40,228 bases of DNA from Novosphingopyxis sp038234155 (GTDB lineage: Bacteria > Pseudomonadota > Alphaproteobacteria > Sphingomonadales > Sphingomonadaceae). The notes beneath the pieces were generated by a model, which saw nothing but the letters and a program-made list of their open reading frames with translations, was not told the origin of the DNA and made no database searches. Location of the stretch: NCBI GenBank assembly GCA_038234155.1, contig JBBSUT010000005.1, forward strand, positions 1 to 40,228, given 5' to 3'. How positions within the stretch are numbered: position 1 is the first letter of the stretch; each line of letters begins with the position of its first letter. Made by a program: the position numbers and the translations under genes. This document shows positions 14,863 to 22,382 of this stretch, piece by piece.

Positions 14863-15146
14863 ACGGGATCAGCTCCTTTGCCGCCGACATGATCGGCTTT
14901 GCAGGCAGCTTTTGCATTGTCGCCGCCTTCGCCTACAGCAACATGACGAAGCGGCTGAACTTGCTGGCGTTCAACCTGGTCAATTTCGTCGGCGCGGCGC
15001 TGCTCGCGATATCGCTGACGGTGAACTATAATCTGCCGACCATGGTGCTGGAGATCGTCTGGATGATCATCGCCCTGCTGGGCATCGTCAAGGCGCTCCG
15101 CACACCGAAGGCACGCGCACAGGCGCAGGCGGAGCCGCCCGCATGA
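14859..15146 (+). CDS. Small three-helix membrane protein (CBU_0592 type)
   Basis: The 95-residue protein has three predicted membrane helices: DMIGFAGSFCIVAAFAY (about 10-26), LLAFNLVNFVGAALLAISLTV (35-55) and MVLEIVWMIIALLGIVKAL (62-80). A short charged, Ala/Gln-rich tail follows. This matches the small uncharacterised membrane proteins named after CBU_0592. It overlaps the aroA stop and the cmk start by four bases each (ATGA at both ends), so its synthesis is tied to both. No function is known; placement between aroA and cmk is the only clue. Confidence 0.8.
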   Translation: MNGISSFAADMIGFAGSFCIVAAFAYSNMTKRLNLLAFNLVNFVGAALLAISLTVNYNLPTMVLEIVWMIIALLGIVKALRTPKARAQAQAEPPA

Positions 15147-15772
15147 TCGTGGCCGTCGATGGACCCACCGCTTCGGGAAAAGGCACCATCGCCCGGCGGC
15201 TCGCCGCGCATTTCGCGCTGCCGATGCTGGACACCGGGCTGCTTTATCGCGCCGTCGGCTTTGGCGTGGCGCAGTCGGGCGGCGACGCGGATGACGAGGG
15301 CGCCGCCTTGGCGCATGTCGATTTCCCGGATGCGCTTTTGGCCGATCCGACGCTGCGATCCGAACGGATCGGCGGTTTTGCCAGCAAGGTGTCGGCGCAT
15401 CCCAAGATCCGGCAGGCACTGTTCGATCGGCAAGTGGCGTTCGCGAACCAGCCCGGCGGCGCAGTGCTTGACGGGCGCGATATCGGCACGGTTATCGCAA
15501 CCAATGCCGATGCCAAGCTCTACGTCACCGCTTCGGTCGAGGCACGCGCGCGGCGGCGCTTCGAGGAGATGCGTGGCCACGGCGAGGCTGTAACGCTGGC
15601 GGCGATCGAGGCCGATCTGCGTTCCCGCGATGCGCGCGACAGCGGCCGCGCCGCCGCGCCGCTCAGGCCCGCCGAGGATGCGCTCTTGCTCGACACATCC
15701 GATCTCACTATAGACGAAGCCGTCCGGCAGGCGATTGCCCTGGTGGAGCGAAGGATAGAGAGCCGGTTGTAA
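15143..15772 (+). CDS. cmk: Cytidylate kinase
   Basis: Cmk phosphorylates CMP and dCMP with ATP in nucleotide salvage. The 209-residue protein starts with the P-loop VAVDGPTASGKGTIARRLA. It carries MLDTGLLYRAVG for substrate binding, VLDGRDIGTVI in the middle, and the basic ARARRRFEEM stretch with DLRSRDARDSGR further on, all family features. The ATG overlaps the stop of the membrane-protein gene. A strong T-tailed hairpin 16 bases after the stop ends the operon before rpsA. The cmk-rpsA order is conserved in many Proteobacteria. Confidence 0.95.
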   Translation: MIVAVDGPTASGKGTIARRLAAHFALPMLDTGLLYRAVGFGVAQSGGDADDEGAALAHVDFPDALLADPTLRSERIGGFASKVSAHPKIRQALFDRQVAFANQPGGAVLDGRDIGTVIATNADAKLYVTASVEARARRRFEEMRGHGEAVTLAAIEADLRSRDARDSGRAAAPLRPAEDALLLDTSDLTIDEAVRQAIALVERRIESRL

Positions 15773-15787
15773 TCCGGCCCGCTCATG

Positions 15788-15838
15788 AAAAGGTGCGCGG
15801 CGCCCTCCCGTAATGGAGGCTGCCTGGCGTGCCTTTTT
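15788..15838 (+). terminator. Rho-independent terminator after cmk
   Basis: A long, nearly continuous hairpin starts AAAAGG (15788-15793) and closes CCTTTTT (15832-15838). Inner GGC/GCC, GCC/GGC and CTCC/GGAG blocks are separated by single bulges, with loop CGTAAT. The T-run follows the stem directly. It separates the aroA-cmk operon from rpsA. Confidence 0.75.
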
Positions 15839-15848
15839 GGCTTTGGTC

Positions 15849-15882
15849 GAAGCGCTCTGGAAGCGCTGGCATTCCAGGCTTC
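15849..15882 (+). other. Hairpin in the rpsA upstream region
   Basis: CTGGAA (15857-15862) pairs with TTCCAG (15872-15877), extended by GAAGC (15849-15853) with GCTTC (15878-15882) across a three-base bulge. A perfect 12-base palindrome CTTTGGCCAAAG follows at 15940-15951. Both lie in the 167 bases between the cmk terminator and the rpsA start, where the promoter or leader must be. Confidence 0.4.
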
Positions 15883-16005
15883 GCTTCATCCAGATCACCG
15901 CCCGAAGGATGCCGTTCGACGCAACCGGCGCGGGCGGCACTTTGGCCAAAGACCGCTGGATTCAACCGGCTGGCCAGCAAAATGTTAAACAAGGATCGCT
16001 CCTCT

Positions 16006-17700
16006 ATGGCCTCAACGGCAAACCCCACCCGCGACGATTTCGCGGCCATGCTCGAAGAAACGCTCCCCGCGGACCAGGGCTTCGAAGGCCGCGTGGTAAA
16101 AGGCACCGTCACCGGCATCGAGAATGATCTCGCCGTGATCGATGTGGGCCTGAAATCCGAAGGCCGCGTGCCGCTTCGCGAATTCGCGAGCCCCGGCCAG
16201 AAAGCCGACATCAAGATCGGTGACGAAGTCGAGGTCTATGTCGACCGCGTCGAGAATTCCAACGGCGAAGCCATGCTCAGCCGTGACCGCGCCCGCCGCG
16301 AAGCCGCCTGGGACAAGCTGGAAGCCGAGTACGACCAGAGCGCACGCGTGGAAGGCACGATCTTCGGCCGCGTCAAGGGCGGTTTCACCGTCGATCTGGG
16401 CGGCGCCGTGGCGTTCCTGCCCGGCAGCCAGGTCGACGTGCGCCCTGTGCGCGATGTCACTCCGCTGATGGACATCCCGCAGCCTTTCCAGATCCTCAAG
16501 ATGGACCGTCGCCGCGGCAATATTGTCGTGTCGCGCCGCGCTATCCTGGAAGAGACCCGCGCCGAGCAGCGTTCGGGCCTGATCCAGTCGCTGGTTGAAG
16601 GCCAGGTGATCGAGGGTGTGGTCAAGAACATCACCGATTACGGCGCGTTCGTGGATCTGGGCGGCATCGATGGCCTGCTCCACGTCACCGACATGAGCTA
16701 CAAGCGCGTGAACCACCCAACCGAAATCCTCAACATTGGCGATACGGTCAAGGTACAGGTCATTCGCATCAACCGTGAGACCCAGCGCATCAGCCTGGGC
16801 ATGAAGCAGCTGGAAGCTGATCCGTGGGACGGCGCGACGGCGAAATATCCGGAGGGCATGAAGCTGAGCGGCACCGTCACCAACATCACCGAATATGGTG
16901 CGTTCGTCGAGCTGGAAGCGGGCATCGAGGGCCTGGTCCACGTCTCCGAGATGAGCTGGACCAAGAAGAACGTTCACCCCGGCAAGATCGTCTCGACGTC
17001 GCAGGAAGTCGAAGTGGTTGTGCTTGAGGTCGATACCGAAAAGCGCCGCATCTCGCTTGGCCTCAAGCAGGCACAGGGCAATCCGTGGGACGACTTTGCC
17101 GAGAAATACCCGGTCGGCGCGACGGTTGAGGGCGAAGTCAAGAACGCCACCGAATTCGGCCTGTTCATCGGCCTCGACGGCGATGTCGACGGCATGGTCC
17201 ATATGTCCGATATCGCATGGGGCATTTCGGGCGAGGACGCGCTGCATCTGCACCGCAAGGGTGAGATGGTGCAGGCCGTGGTGCTCGACGTGGACGCCGA
17301 GAAGGAGCGCATCTCGCTGGGCATCAAGCAGCTCGAGCGCGGCGCACCGCAGGCTGGCGGAGCAGACGATCTGCGGCGCGGCACCACCACCACCGTTACC
17401 GTGCTCGAAGTGCGTGACGGCGGACTGGAAGTGCAGGCGGGCGAGGATGGCTCGACCGGCTTCATCAAGCGCAGCGATCTCGGCCGTGACCGTGACGAGC
17501 AGCGGCCTGACCGTTTCCAGGTCGGCCAGAAGTTCGACGCGATAGTTACCGGCTTTGACCGTTCGAAGAAGCCCAACTTCTCGATCAAGGCGCTGCAGCT
17601 GTCCGAAGAGAAGCAGGCCGTGGAGCAGTACGGCTCGACCGACTCGGGAGCATCGCTCGGCGATATCCTGGGCGAAGCGCTGAAGAAAAAAGAAGACTGA
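16006..17700 (+). CDS. rpsA: 30S ribosomal protein S1
   Basis: S1 binds mRNA on the 30S subunit and is needed to start translation of most messages. The 564-residue protein consists of six S1 RNA-binding repeats. Typical repeat cores are seen as GVVKNITDYGAFVDLGGIDGLLHVTDMSY, GTVTNITEYGAFVELEAGIEGLVHVSEMSW and GEVKNATEFGLFIGLDGDVDGMVHMSDIAW, each followed by the RISLGxKQ ending. The N-terminal two repeats, which bind the ribosome, are more divergent. The start at 16006 (MASTANPTRDDFAAM) matches alphaproteobacterial S1 and has AAGGA about ten bases upstream; the frame is open to 15829 but that part is non-conserved. A GC-rich hairpin follows the gene, then ihfB, a common order. Confidence 0.96.
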   Translation: MASTANPTRDDFAAMLEETLPADQGFEGRVVKGTVTGIENDLAVIDVGLKSEGRVPLREFASPGQKADIKIGDEVEVYVDRVENSNGEAMLSRDRARREAAWDKLEAEYDQSARVEGTIFGRVKGGFTVDLGGAVAFLPGSQVDVRPVRDVTPLMDIPQPFQILKMDRRRGNIVVSRRAILEETRAEQRSGLIQSLVEGQVIEGVVKNITDYGAFVDLGGIDGLLHVTDMSYKRVNHPTEILNIGDTVKVQVIRINRETQRISLGMKQLEADPWDGATAKYPEGMKLSGTVTNITEYGAFVELEAGIEGLVHVSEMSWTKKNVHPGKIVSTSQEVEVVVLEVDTEKRRISLGLKQAQGNPWDDFAEKYPVGATVEGEVKNATEFGLFIGLDGDVDGMVHMSDIAWGISGEDALHLHRKGEMVQAVVLDVDAEKERISLGIKQLERGAPQAGGADDLRRGTTTTVTVLEVRDGGLEVQAGEDGSTGFIKRSDLGRDRDEQRPDRFQVGQKFDAIVTGFDRSKKPNFSIKALQLSEEKQAVEQYGSTDSGASLGDILGEALKKKED

Positions 17701-17724
17701 TCTCTCGCACTGATCGGTTGCAAG

Positions 17725-17758
17725 CGGCCCGCCCTCCCATTTCTGGAGCGGCGGGCCG
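17725..17758 (+). terminator. Hairpin after rpsA
   Basis: CGGCCCGCC (17725-17733) pairs perfectly with GGCGGGCCG (17750-17758), with an inner CTCC/GGAG stem and a seven-base loop. The following bases (TGTTATGTTT) are only partly T-rich, so termination may be incomplete. Confidence 0.6.
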
Positions 17759-17906
17759 TGTTATGTTTACGCTCGCGAAACCATAGAAAATTGAGACGCC
17801 GCGTTCCGGTTCCTGTACAAGGCTGCCCAGAACGAACCGGCGGCAAAATATAACAGAGGTTTATATCAGCGGCCATCGCCATCGTCCGATGCTTGGAGGT
17901 GCCCCC

Positions 17907-18188
17907 ATGATCAGATCGCAGCTGATCAAATCTCTCGAGGATGAAAATCCCGAATTGAAGACGCAGGAGATCGAGAAGATTGTCGACCTGTTCTTCCACC
18001 AGATCGTGCAGCGCCTGGCCGAGGGTGGCCGCGTAGAGCTGCGCGGCTTTGGTGCCTTTTCCACCCGCGAGCGGGACCCCCGCAAAGGCCGCAACCCGCG
18101 CACCGGCGACACCGTCGACGTGCCGGCAAAGCGCGTGCCCTATTTCAAACCGGGCAAGGAAATCCGCGAGAAATTGAACGAAGATTGA
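17907..18188 (+). CDS. ihfB: Integration host factor subunit beta
   Basis: IhfB pairs with IhfA to bend DNA sharply and organise promoters, including sigma-54 ones such as those the activator at the left edge would use. The 93-residue protein is HU/IHF-like. It begins MIRSQLIKSLEDENPELKTQEIEKIVDLFFHQI. The arm GGRVELRGFGAFSTRERDPRKGRNPRTGDTVDVPAKRVPYFKPGKEIREKLN carries the conserved RNPRTG and the proline that wedges into DNA. The start at 17907 has GGAGG nine bases upstream, while the in-frame ATG at 17889 lies before that site. It follows rpsA by 206 bases, a conserved order in Proteobacteria. The beta assignment rests on the RNPRTGDxVxVPxKxVPxFKPGKELR-like pattern and this position. Confidence 0.93.
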   Translation: MIRSQLIKSLEDENPELKTQEIEKIVDLFFHQIVQRLAEGGRVELRGFGAFSTRERDPRKGRNPRTGDTVDVPAKRVPYFKPGKEIREKLNED

Positions 18189-18215
18189 GGGCAGCGGGCC
18201 TTAGCTCGCAAACAT

Positions 18216-18233
18216 TGGTCCGTTGCTGGACCA
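18216..18233 (+). terminator. Possible terminator hairpin after ihfB
   Basis: TGGTCC and GGACCA form a perfect six-base stem around GTTGCT, 27 bases beyond the ihfB stop. No T-run follows. Confidence 0.3.
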
Positions 18234-18276
18234 GATGTGGCAGCGTCCGGGCACCGCGCACCTTAGACATGATCCA

Positions 18277-18307
18277 GGCGCTGCATGCTGCGGAAAAAAG
18301 CAGCGCC
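18277..18307 (-). terminator. Possible terminator hairpin after the ABC permease
   Basis: GGCGCTGC (18277-18284) and GCAGCGCC (18300-18307) pair perfectly around a 15-base loop, starting ten bases past the permease stop on the minus strand. The T-run is inside the loop rather than after the stem, so this is tentative. Confidence 0.35.
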
Positions 18308-18317
18308 GCCCCACCCC

Positions 18318-19088
18318 TCAGCTCTTCAGACGGTACCCCGTCCGGAACATCCAGAAGATCACCGCCAGGCACAGCGCCAGGAAAAAGGCCAGCGCGGCCA
18401 TGCTGACGCCGATCGACACGTCGCCCTCGCCAAAGAACGTCCAGCGGAATCCGCTGATGAGGTAGACCACCGGGTTGAACAGGGTCAGCGTCTGCCAGAA
18501 GGGCGACAACATGGTGATGCTGTAGAAAGCGCCTCCCAGAAAGGTGAGCGGATAGACGACCAGCAGTGGTATCACCTGCAATTGCTCGAAATTCCTGGCC
18601 CAGATGCCGATAATGAAACCGAACAGGCAAAAGGCGATGGCGATCAGGATCATCATGCCCAGCATCAGCACCGGATGGTCCACGCGCGGCTGGATGAAAA
18701 ACGTGCTCGTCGCCAGGATGATCAGGCCGATGATCACCGACTTGGTTGCCGCCGCACCGACATAGGCGAGCACCGTCTCAAACGCGCTGAGCGGCGAGGA
18801 CAACAGCTCGTAGATCGTGCCGGTCCATTTTGGCATGTAGATGCCAAAGCTGGAATTGCTGATGCTCTCGGTGAACATCGATAGCATGATAAGGCCGGGG
18901 ATGATGAACGCGCCGTAGGAGACATTGCCCACCTCCCCCATGCGGCTGCCGATGGCCGAACCGAACACGATGAAATACAGCGCGGTGGTGAGCACCGGCA
19001 GCACCAGGCTGGTCCAGAAGGTGCGGCGGAAACGTGCCAGCTCGAACTTGTAGATCGCCCAGACGCCGCGCAGATTATTGTCGCTCAT
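18318..19088 (-). CDS. ABC-2 type transporter permease
   Basis: This is the membrane part of an ABC exporter. The 256-residue protein has six hydrophobic segments, the first at WTSLVLPVLTTALYFIVFGSAIG (about 25-47) and the last at MAALAFFLALCLAVIFWMF near the C-terminus. A cytoplasmic N-terminus contains YKFELARFRRTFW, and the ABC-2 signature region PLTFLGGAFYSITMLSPFWQTLTLFNPVVYLISGFRW is clear. The start codon overlaps the stop of the ATP-binding gene by four bases (ATGA), so the two subunits are made together. Similar pairs export drugs, polysaccharides or lipids; nothing here narrows the substrate. Confidence 0.9.
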   Translation of the reverse strand: MSDNNLRGVWAIYKFELARFRRTFWTSLVLPVLTTALYFIVFGSAIGSRMGEVGNVSYGAFIIPGLIMLSMFTESISNSSFGIYMPKWTGTIYELLSSPLSAFETVLAYVGAAATKSVIIGLIILATSTFFIQPRVDHPVLMLGMMILIAIAFCLFGFIIGIWARNFEQLQVIPLLVVYPLTFLGGAFYSITMLSPFWQTLTLFNPVVYLISGFRWTFFGEGDVSIGVSMAALAFFLALCLAVIFWMFRTGYRLKS

Positions 19089-20014
19089 GCTGCGTCCTTC
19101 CTGCGGACCAGCTCGACAAAAATGTCCTCGAGCGAGCTTTGGCGCGTGTTCAAATCGGAAAAACCGATGCCGAGATCGCTGATGCAGCGCAGCAGCGACG
19201 GCACGCCGGTATGCTCGGCCTTGGCATCGAATTCATAGACCAGCTCGCGCCCCTCGGCGGCCAGCTGCAAATCCCATTTGGCCAGTTCGGGCGGCACGGA
19301 AGCCAGCGGCTCGTCCAGATTGAGCGTCAGCCGCTTCTTGCCCAGCTTCTGCATCAGCGCGTGCTTTTCCTCGACCAGGATCAGCTTGCCGCCGTTGATC
19401 ACGCCCACACGGTCAGCCATTTCCTCGGCCTCCTCGATATAATGGGTGGTGAGAATGATGGTCACGCCGCGCTCGCGCAGCGATCCGACCATGCGCCACA
19501 TATCGCGGCGCAGCTCGACATCGACACCCGCGGTCGGCTCGTCCAGAAACAGGATATCGGGTTCGTGGCTCAGCGCTTTGGCAATCATCAGGCGGCGCTT
19601 CATGCCGCCAGACAGCTCCTGCACCTGCGCATGGCGCTTGTCCCATAGCGAGAGATCGCGCAGCAGCTGCTCGATAAACGCCGGGTTGGCGGGCTTGCCG
19701 AACAAAGCGCGGCTGAAAGTGATCGTGTGGATCACCTTTTCGAAGGCGTCGGTGTGCAGTTCCTGCGGCACCAGACCGATTTTGCGCCGTACGCGGCGGT
19801 AGGACTTGCGAAAATCCTCGCCGTCCACGATCACCGTGCCGCCGCTGGGCGTTACCAGCCCGCAAATGATGCCGATCATCGTCGTCTTGCCCGCGCCGTT
19901 CGGGCCCAGCAGCGCGAATATCTCCCCGCGCTCGATCGACAGATCGATATCGCTGAGCGCAGACGTGCCGCTGGCATAGGTCTTGGAAAGACCGCGAATG
20001 TCGAGAATGGCCAT
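19085..20014 (-). CDS. ABC transporter ATP-binding protein
   Basis: This is the ATPase that powers the ABC-2 exporter whose permease overlaps its stop. The 309-residue protein has Walker A ALLGPNGAGKTTMIG at about 34-48, Q-loop GLVPQELH and the signature LSGGMKRRLMIAKAL. Walker B is DILFLDEPTAGVD and the switch histidine lies in ILTTHYIEEAEEMADRVGVI. A C-terminal extension of about 90 residues with SSLEDIFVELVRRKDAA follows; this ending is typical of the CcmA/DrrA/NodI-like exporters. The start is the ATG at 20014 within MAILDIRGLSKTY. A tRNA-Leu gene lies 140 bases away on the other strand. Confidence 0.93.
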   Translation of the reverse strand: MAILDIRGLSKTYASGTSALSDIDLSIERGEIFALLGPNGAGKTTMIGIICGLVTPSGGTVIVDGEDFRKSYRRVRRKIGLVPQELHTDAFEKVIHTITFSRALFGKPANPAFIEQLLRDLSLWDKRHAQVQELSGGMKRRLMIAKALSHEPDILFLDEPTAGVDVELRRDMWRMVGSLRERGVTIILTTHYIEEAEEMADRVGVINGGKLILVEEKHALMQKLGKKRLTLNLDEPLASVPPELAKWDLQLAAEGRELVYEFDAKAEHTGVPSLLRCISDLGIGFSDLNTRQSSLEDIFVELVRRKDAA

Positions 20015-20153
20015 AGGCCACCGGCCGTACCGCAGCAGGCCGGATGTGGATAGCCGGTTTCACCAGCGCGGCCGCCCCCGCACCCCACATCGATCCTGAG
20101 GCTTGACCGATCGGGGTATCTCCCGCCATTCGGGCACTGGCATCGGTTCACGT

Positions 20154-20238
20154 GCGGACGTGGCGGAATGGTAGACGCTACGGACTTAAAATCCGTTTGC
20201 CCAGTGCAGTGCGGGTTCGAGTCCCGCCGTCCGCACCA
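20154..20238 (+). tRNA. tRNA-Leu (anticodon TAA)
   Basis: The 85-base gene has the long variable arm of class II tRNAs. Acceptor GCGGACG pairs with CGTCCGC. The D-arm contains GGCGGAATGGTAGACGC. The anticodon stem ACGGA/TCCGT closes loop CTTAAAA, giving anticodon TAA for UUA/UUG codons. The T-arm is GCGGG TTCGAGT CCCGC, and CCA is encoded at the end (20236-20238). Confidence 0.96.
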
Positions 20239-20390
20239 ATATTGGCGATGAACATTTGTCGTGACATGATCTCGTAAAAACTGCCGAACCGAAAATCGGG
20301 CATTTTTGCCGTCGGCCCATCACCTCATGGGCGGCAGCTGTGCATTTATCCCCTTGGCTTGTGCGGCGGCGAAACGGCATAGCGTCCCCC

Positions 20391-21866
20391 ATGCGTTTTC
20401 CCGTGCCCCTTCTTGCAATCACGCTTGTTTGCGCGCTGCCGCTCGCGGCGTGCGGCGACGGCGTCGATAATGCGCGAATCTCTGTGGTGGCTATCGCGGC
20501 CGACACGACCGACGGCGATCTTACCATCGGCCGCCTGCCGTTGGGCGAAGGCGCCGGGCTGCTCCGCGCGGCCACGGCGCAGGGGCTCGTCAGTTTCGAT
20601 GCCGACGGACGCATCAATCCGGCGCTCGCCGAACGGTGGATCACGAGCGAAGACGGTTTGAGCTACATCTTTCGGCTGGGCGACAGCCCCTGGAACGGCG
20701 GCGATCCGGTCAGTGCGCGGCAAGTGGCCACGGTCCTGCGCCAACGTTTGAGCGAGTTGCGTCGGGGCGGCTTTTCCGGCGATCTGTCGCTCGTGGCCGA
20801 TGTTCAGGCAATTACCGACCGCGTGCTGGAAATCCGTCTGATCAGACCGCGGCCCAATTTGCTTGAACTGCTGGCGCAGCCTGAATTCGGCATCGTGCGC
20901 GGCAAGACGGGATCGGGGCCCATGCGCGCGCGCGCAACCGCCACCGGGATCGCGCTCCAGCATCGCCGCTTTGCGCTGGAGGACGGCGCGGAAGAACGGG
21001 TGCCGCCGGTCGTGACGCTGCGTAGCCGCCGCGCCGCCACCGCCATCGCGGCGTTCGCTGCGGGCGAAGCCGATGTGGTCGAGGGGGGGCGGTTCAACGA
21101 TCTGCCGCTGCTTGCCGCCGCCAAGATCGATGCGCCGGCCGTGGGTGTCGATCCCGTAGGCGGATTGTTCGGGCTAATGGTGGTGGAACGCAGCGGCTTT
21201 CTGGCCGATCCGGACAACCGTGCCGCCATCGCCATGGCGATCGACCGGGAGGCGCTCACGGCGGCATTTCAACGCGGCGATTGGCCCGTGCGCCTCTCCG
21301 CCTTTCCCGCCGATCTGTTCGGCGATGCCGCGCTGACGTCGCCGCCATGGACCGGAGCCGATCTCGGGGCCCGCCGACAGGAGGCCGCGCGCCGCATAGC
21401 CGCATGGTCCGCGGCGCAGGAGGGTGCGCGGCCGACTGTGCGCATCGCGGTGCCAGCCGGCGCAGGCGGGCGCATCCTGTTCGCGCGGATCGCCGATGAT
21501 CTGGACGCCGTTGGCCTTTCGGCAGCCCGCACCGCGCCAGACGCAGATGCCGATCTGCGCCTGATTGACCGGGTGGCCGACTATGACGGGCCTTTATGGT
21601 ATCTGCGGCGGCTAACCTGCCCGGCGGCGGCGCTGTGCAACAAAACCGCCGAGGCGCTGATCGAGCGGGCGCTGGAACAGCCGACATTGCGCGGCCGCCG
21701 CGCTCTGCTGCGCGATGCGGCGGAGGCGCTGGAGAGCGACGCAATGTTCATCCCGCTCGCCGCACCGCTTCGGTTCACGCTCGTGCGGCCCGGCGTGGCC
21801 GGACATGTGCCCAATGCGCGCGGCTGGCATCTGTTGCAATATCTCGGCGGCGGACCCATTTCCTGA
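20391..21866 (+). CDS. Solute-binding lipoprotein of the peptide/nickel ABC family (SBP_bac_5 type)
   Basis: The protein is probably a periplasmic binding protein anchored in a membrane by lipid. It starts MRFPVPLLAITLVCALPLAACGDG, a signal peptide with lipobox LAAC at about 18-21. The body contains AAATAQGLVSFDADGRINPALAERWITSEDGLSYIFRLGDSPWNGGDPVSARQV-like sequence, the standard start of family 5 binding proteins. Later, AIAMAIDREAL and the C-terminal EALESDAMFIPLAAPLRFTLVRPGVAGH fit the family. The 491 residues are slightly short, and the protein is Ala/Arg-rich, so it is divergent. The start at 20391 is preferred to 20340 because it begins the signal peptide. No permease or ATPase partner is adjacent. 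The stop lies inside a large hairpin (21855-21899). Confidence 0.8.
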   Translation: MRFPVPLLAITLVCALPLAACGDGVDNARISVVAIAADTTDGDLTIGRLPLGEGAGLLRAATAQGLVSFDADGRINPALAERWITSEDGLSYIFRLGDSPWNGGDPVSARQVATVLRQRLSELRRGGFSGDLSLVADVQAITDRVLEIRLIRPRPNLLELLAQPEFGIVRGKTGSGPMRARATATGIALQHRRFALEDGAEERVPPVVTLRSRRAATAIAAFAAGEADVVEGGRFNDLPLLAAAKIDAPAVGVDPVGGLFGLMVVERSGFLADPDNRAAIAMAIDREALTAAFQRGDWPVRLSAFPADLFGDAALTSPPWTGADLGARRQEAARRIAAWSAAQEGARPTVRIAVPAGAGGRILFARIADDLDAVGLSAARTAPDADADLRLIDRVADYDGPLWYLRRLTCPAAALCNKTAEALIERALEQPTLRGRRALLRDAAEALESDAMFIPLAAPLRFTLVRPGVAGHVPNARGWHLLQYLGGGPIS

Positions 21867-21899
21867 TGCGGACGAGCGTTCGTCCGCATCAGGAATGGG
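21855..21899 (+). terminator. Large hairpin spanning the stop codon of the binding-protein gene
   Basis: Left arm 21855-21875 and right arm 21880-21899 pair over 20 bases with a single bulged T and a four-base GCGT loop; the inner 15 bases (TCCTGATGCGGACGA) are perfectly complementary. The TGA stop at 21864-21866 is within the left arm. The next gene starts seven bases after the right arm. There is no T-run, so it may protect or attenuate the transcript rather than end it. Confidence 0.55.
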
Positions 21900-21905
21900 A
21901 AGCGC

Positions 21906-22328
21906 ATGAAAGTCGAAACGAACCGGATGGACCGTCTGGCCGATATGATGGGTCCCGCCGCGCGCGATCCCCACGCGATCCGTCAACGGGTGGAGGCGAT
22001 GGAGAAGCTGCTGGAAGGCCTGTTCGTCATTCCCGGCATCAACCGGCGCGTCGGGCTCGATTCGATTGTTGGGCTGATCCCAGTGATCGGCGATATCGTT
22101 ACGGCCGGCATGGGCGCGTATATCATCTGGGAGGCGCGCAATCTGGGCATGTCCAAATTCCAGATGTGGCGCATGGCCGGCAATCTCGGCATCGACACAC
22201 TGGTAGGCGCGGTGCCATTCCTGGGCGATGCGTTCGATTTCCTGTGGCGGTCCAATAGCAAGAACCTCAAAATCATCCGCAAGCATCTGGATCGACATCA
22301 CCCGGCCACCGCCGTCATCGAGGGCTGA
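21906..22328 (+). CDS. DUF4112 domain membrane protein
   Basis: The function is unknown. The 140-residue protein matches DUF4112: LLEGLFVIPGINRRVGLDSIVGLIPVIGDIVTAGMGAYIIWEARNLGMSKFQMWRMAGNLGIDTLVGAVPFLGDAFDFLWRSNSKNL in essence. It holds two glycine-rich hydrophobic hairpins, each with a V/I-P-x-x-GD motif (PVIGD near 59, PFLGD near 106), and a His-rich C-terminal end. It starts right after the large hairpin, with GGAATGGGAAG before the ATG acting as a weak ribosome binding site. It may be read through from the binding-protein gene. It converges on the RNase T2 gene. Confidence 0.85.
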   Translation: MKVETNRMDRLADMMGPAARDPHAIRQRVEAMEKLLEGLFVIPGINRRVGLDSIVGLIPVIGDIVTAGMGAYIIWEARNLGMSKFQMWRMAGNLGIDTLVGAVPFLGDAFDFLWRSNSKNLKIIRKHLDRHHPATAVIEG

Positions 22329-22382
22329 ACGGCGCCAAGAACCCCGCGGGACTGCCATATGCGCTGGCCCGGGACGGCCGCA

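Noticed and set aside
18196..18207. GGGCCTTAGCTC, identical to the 5' part of tRNA-Ala, after ihfB
   Set aside because: Only 12 bases match and nothing downstream folds as a tRNA; a chance match to a common tRNA start is sufficient.
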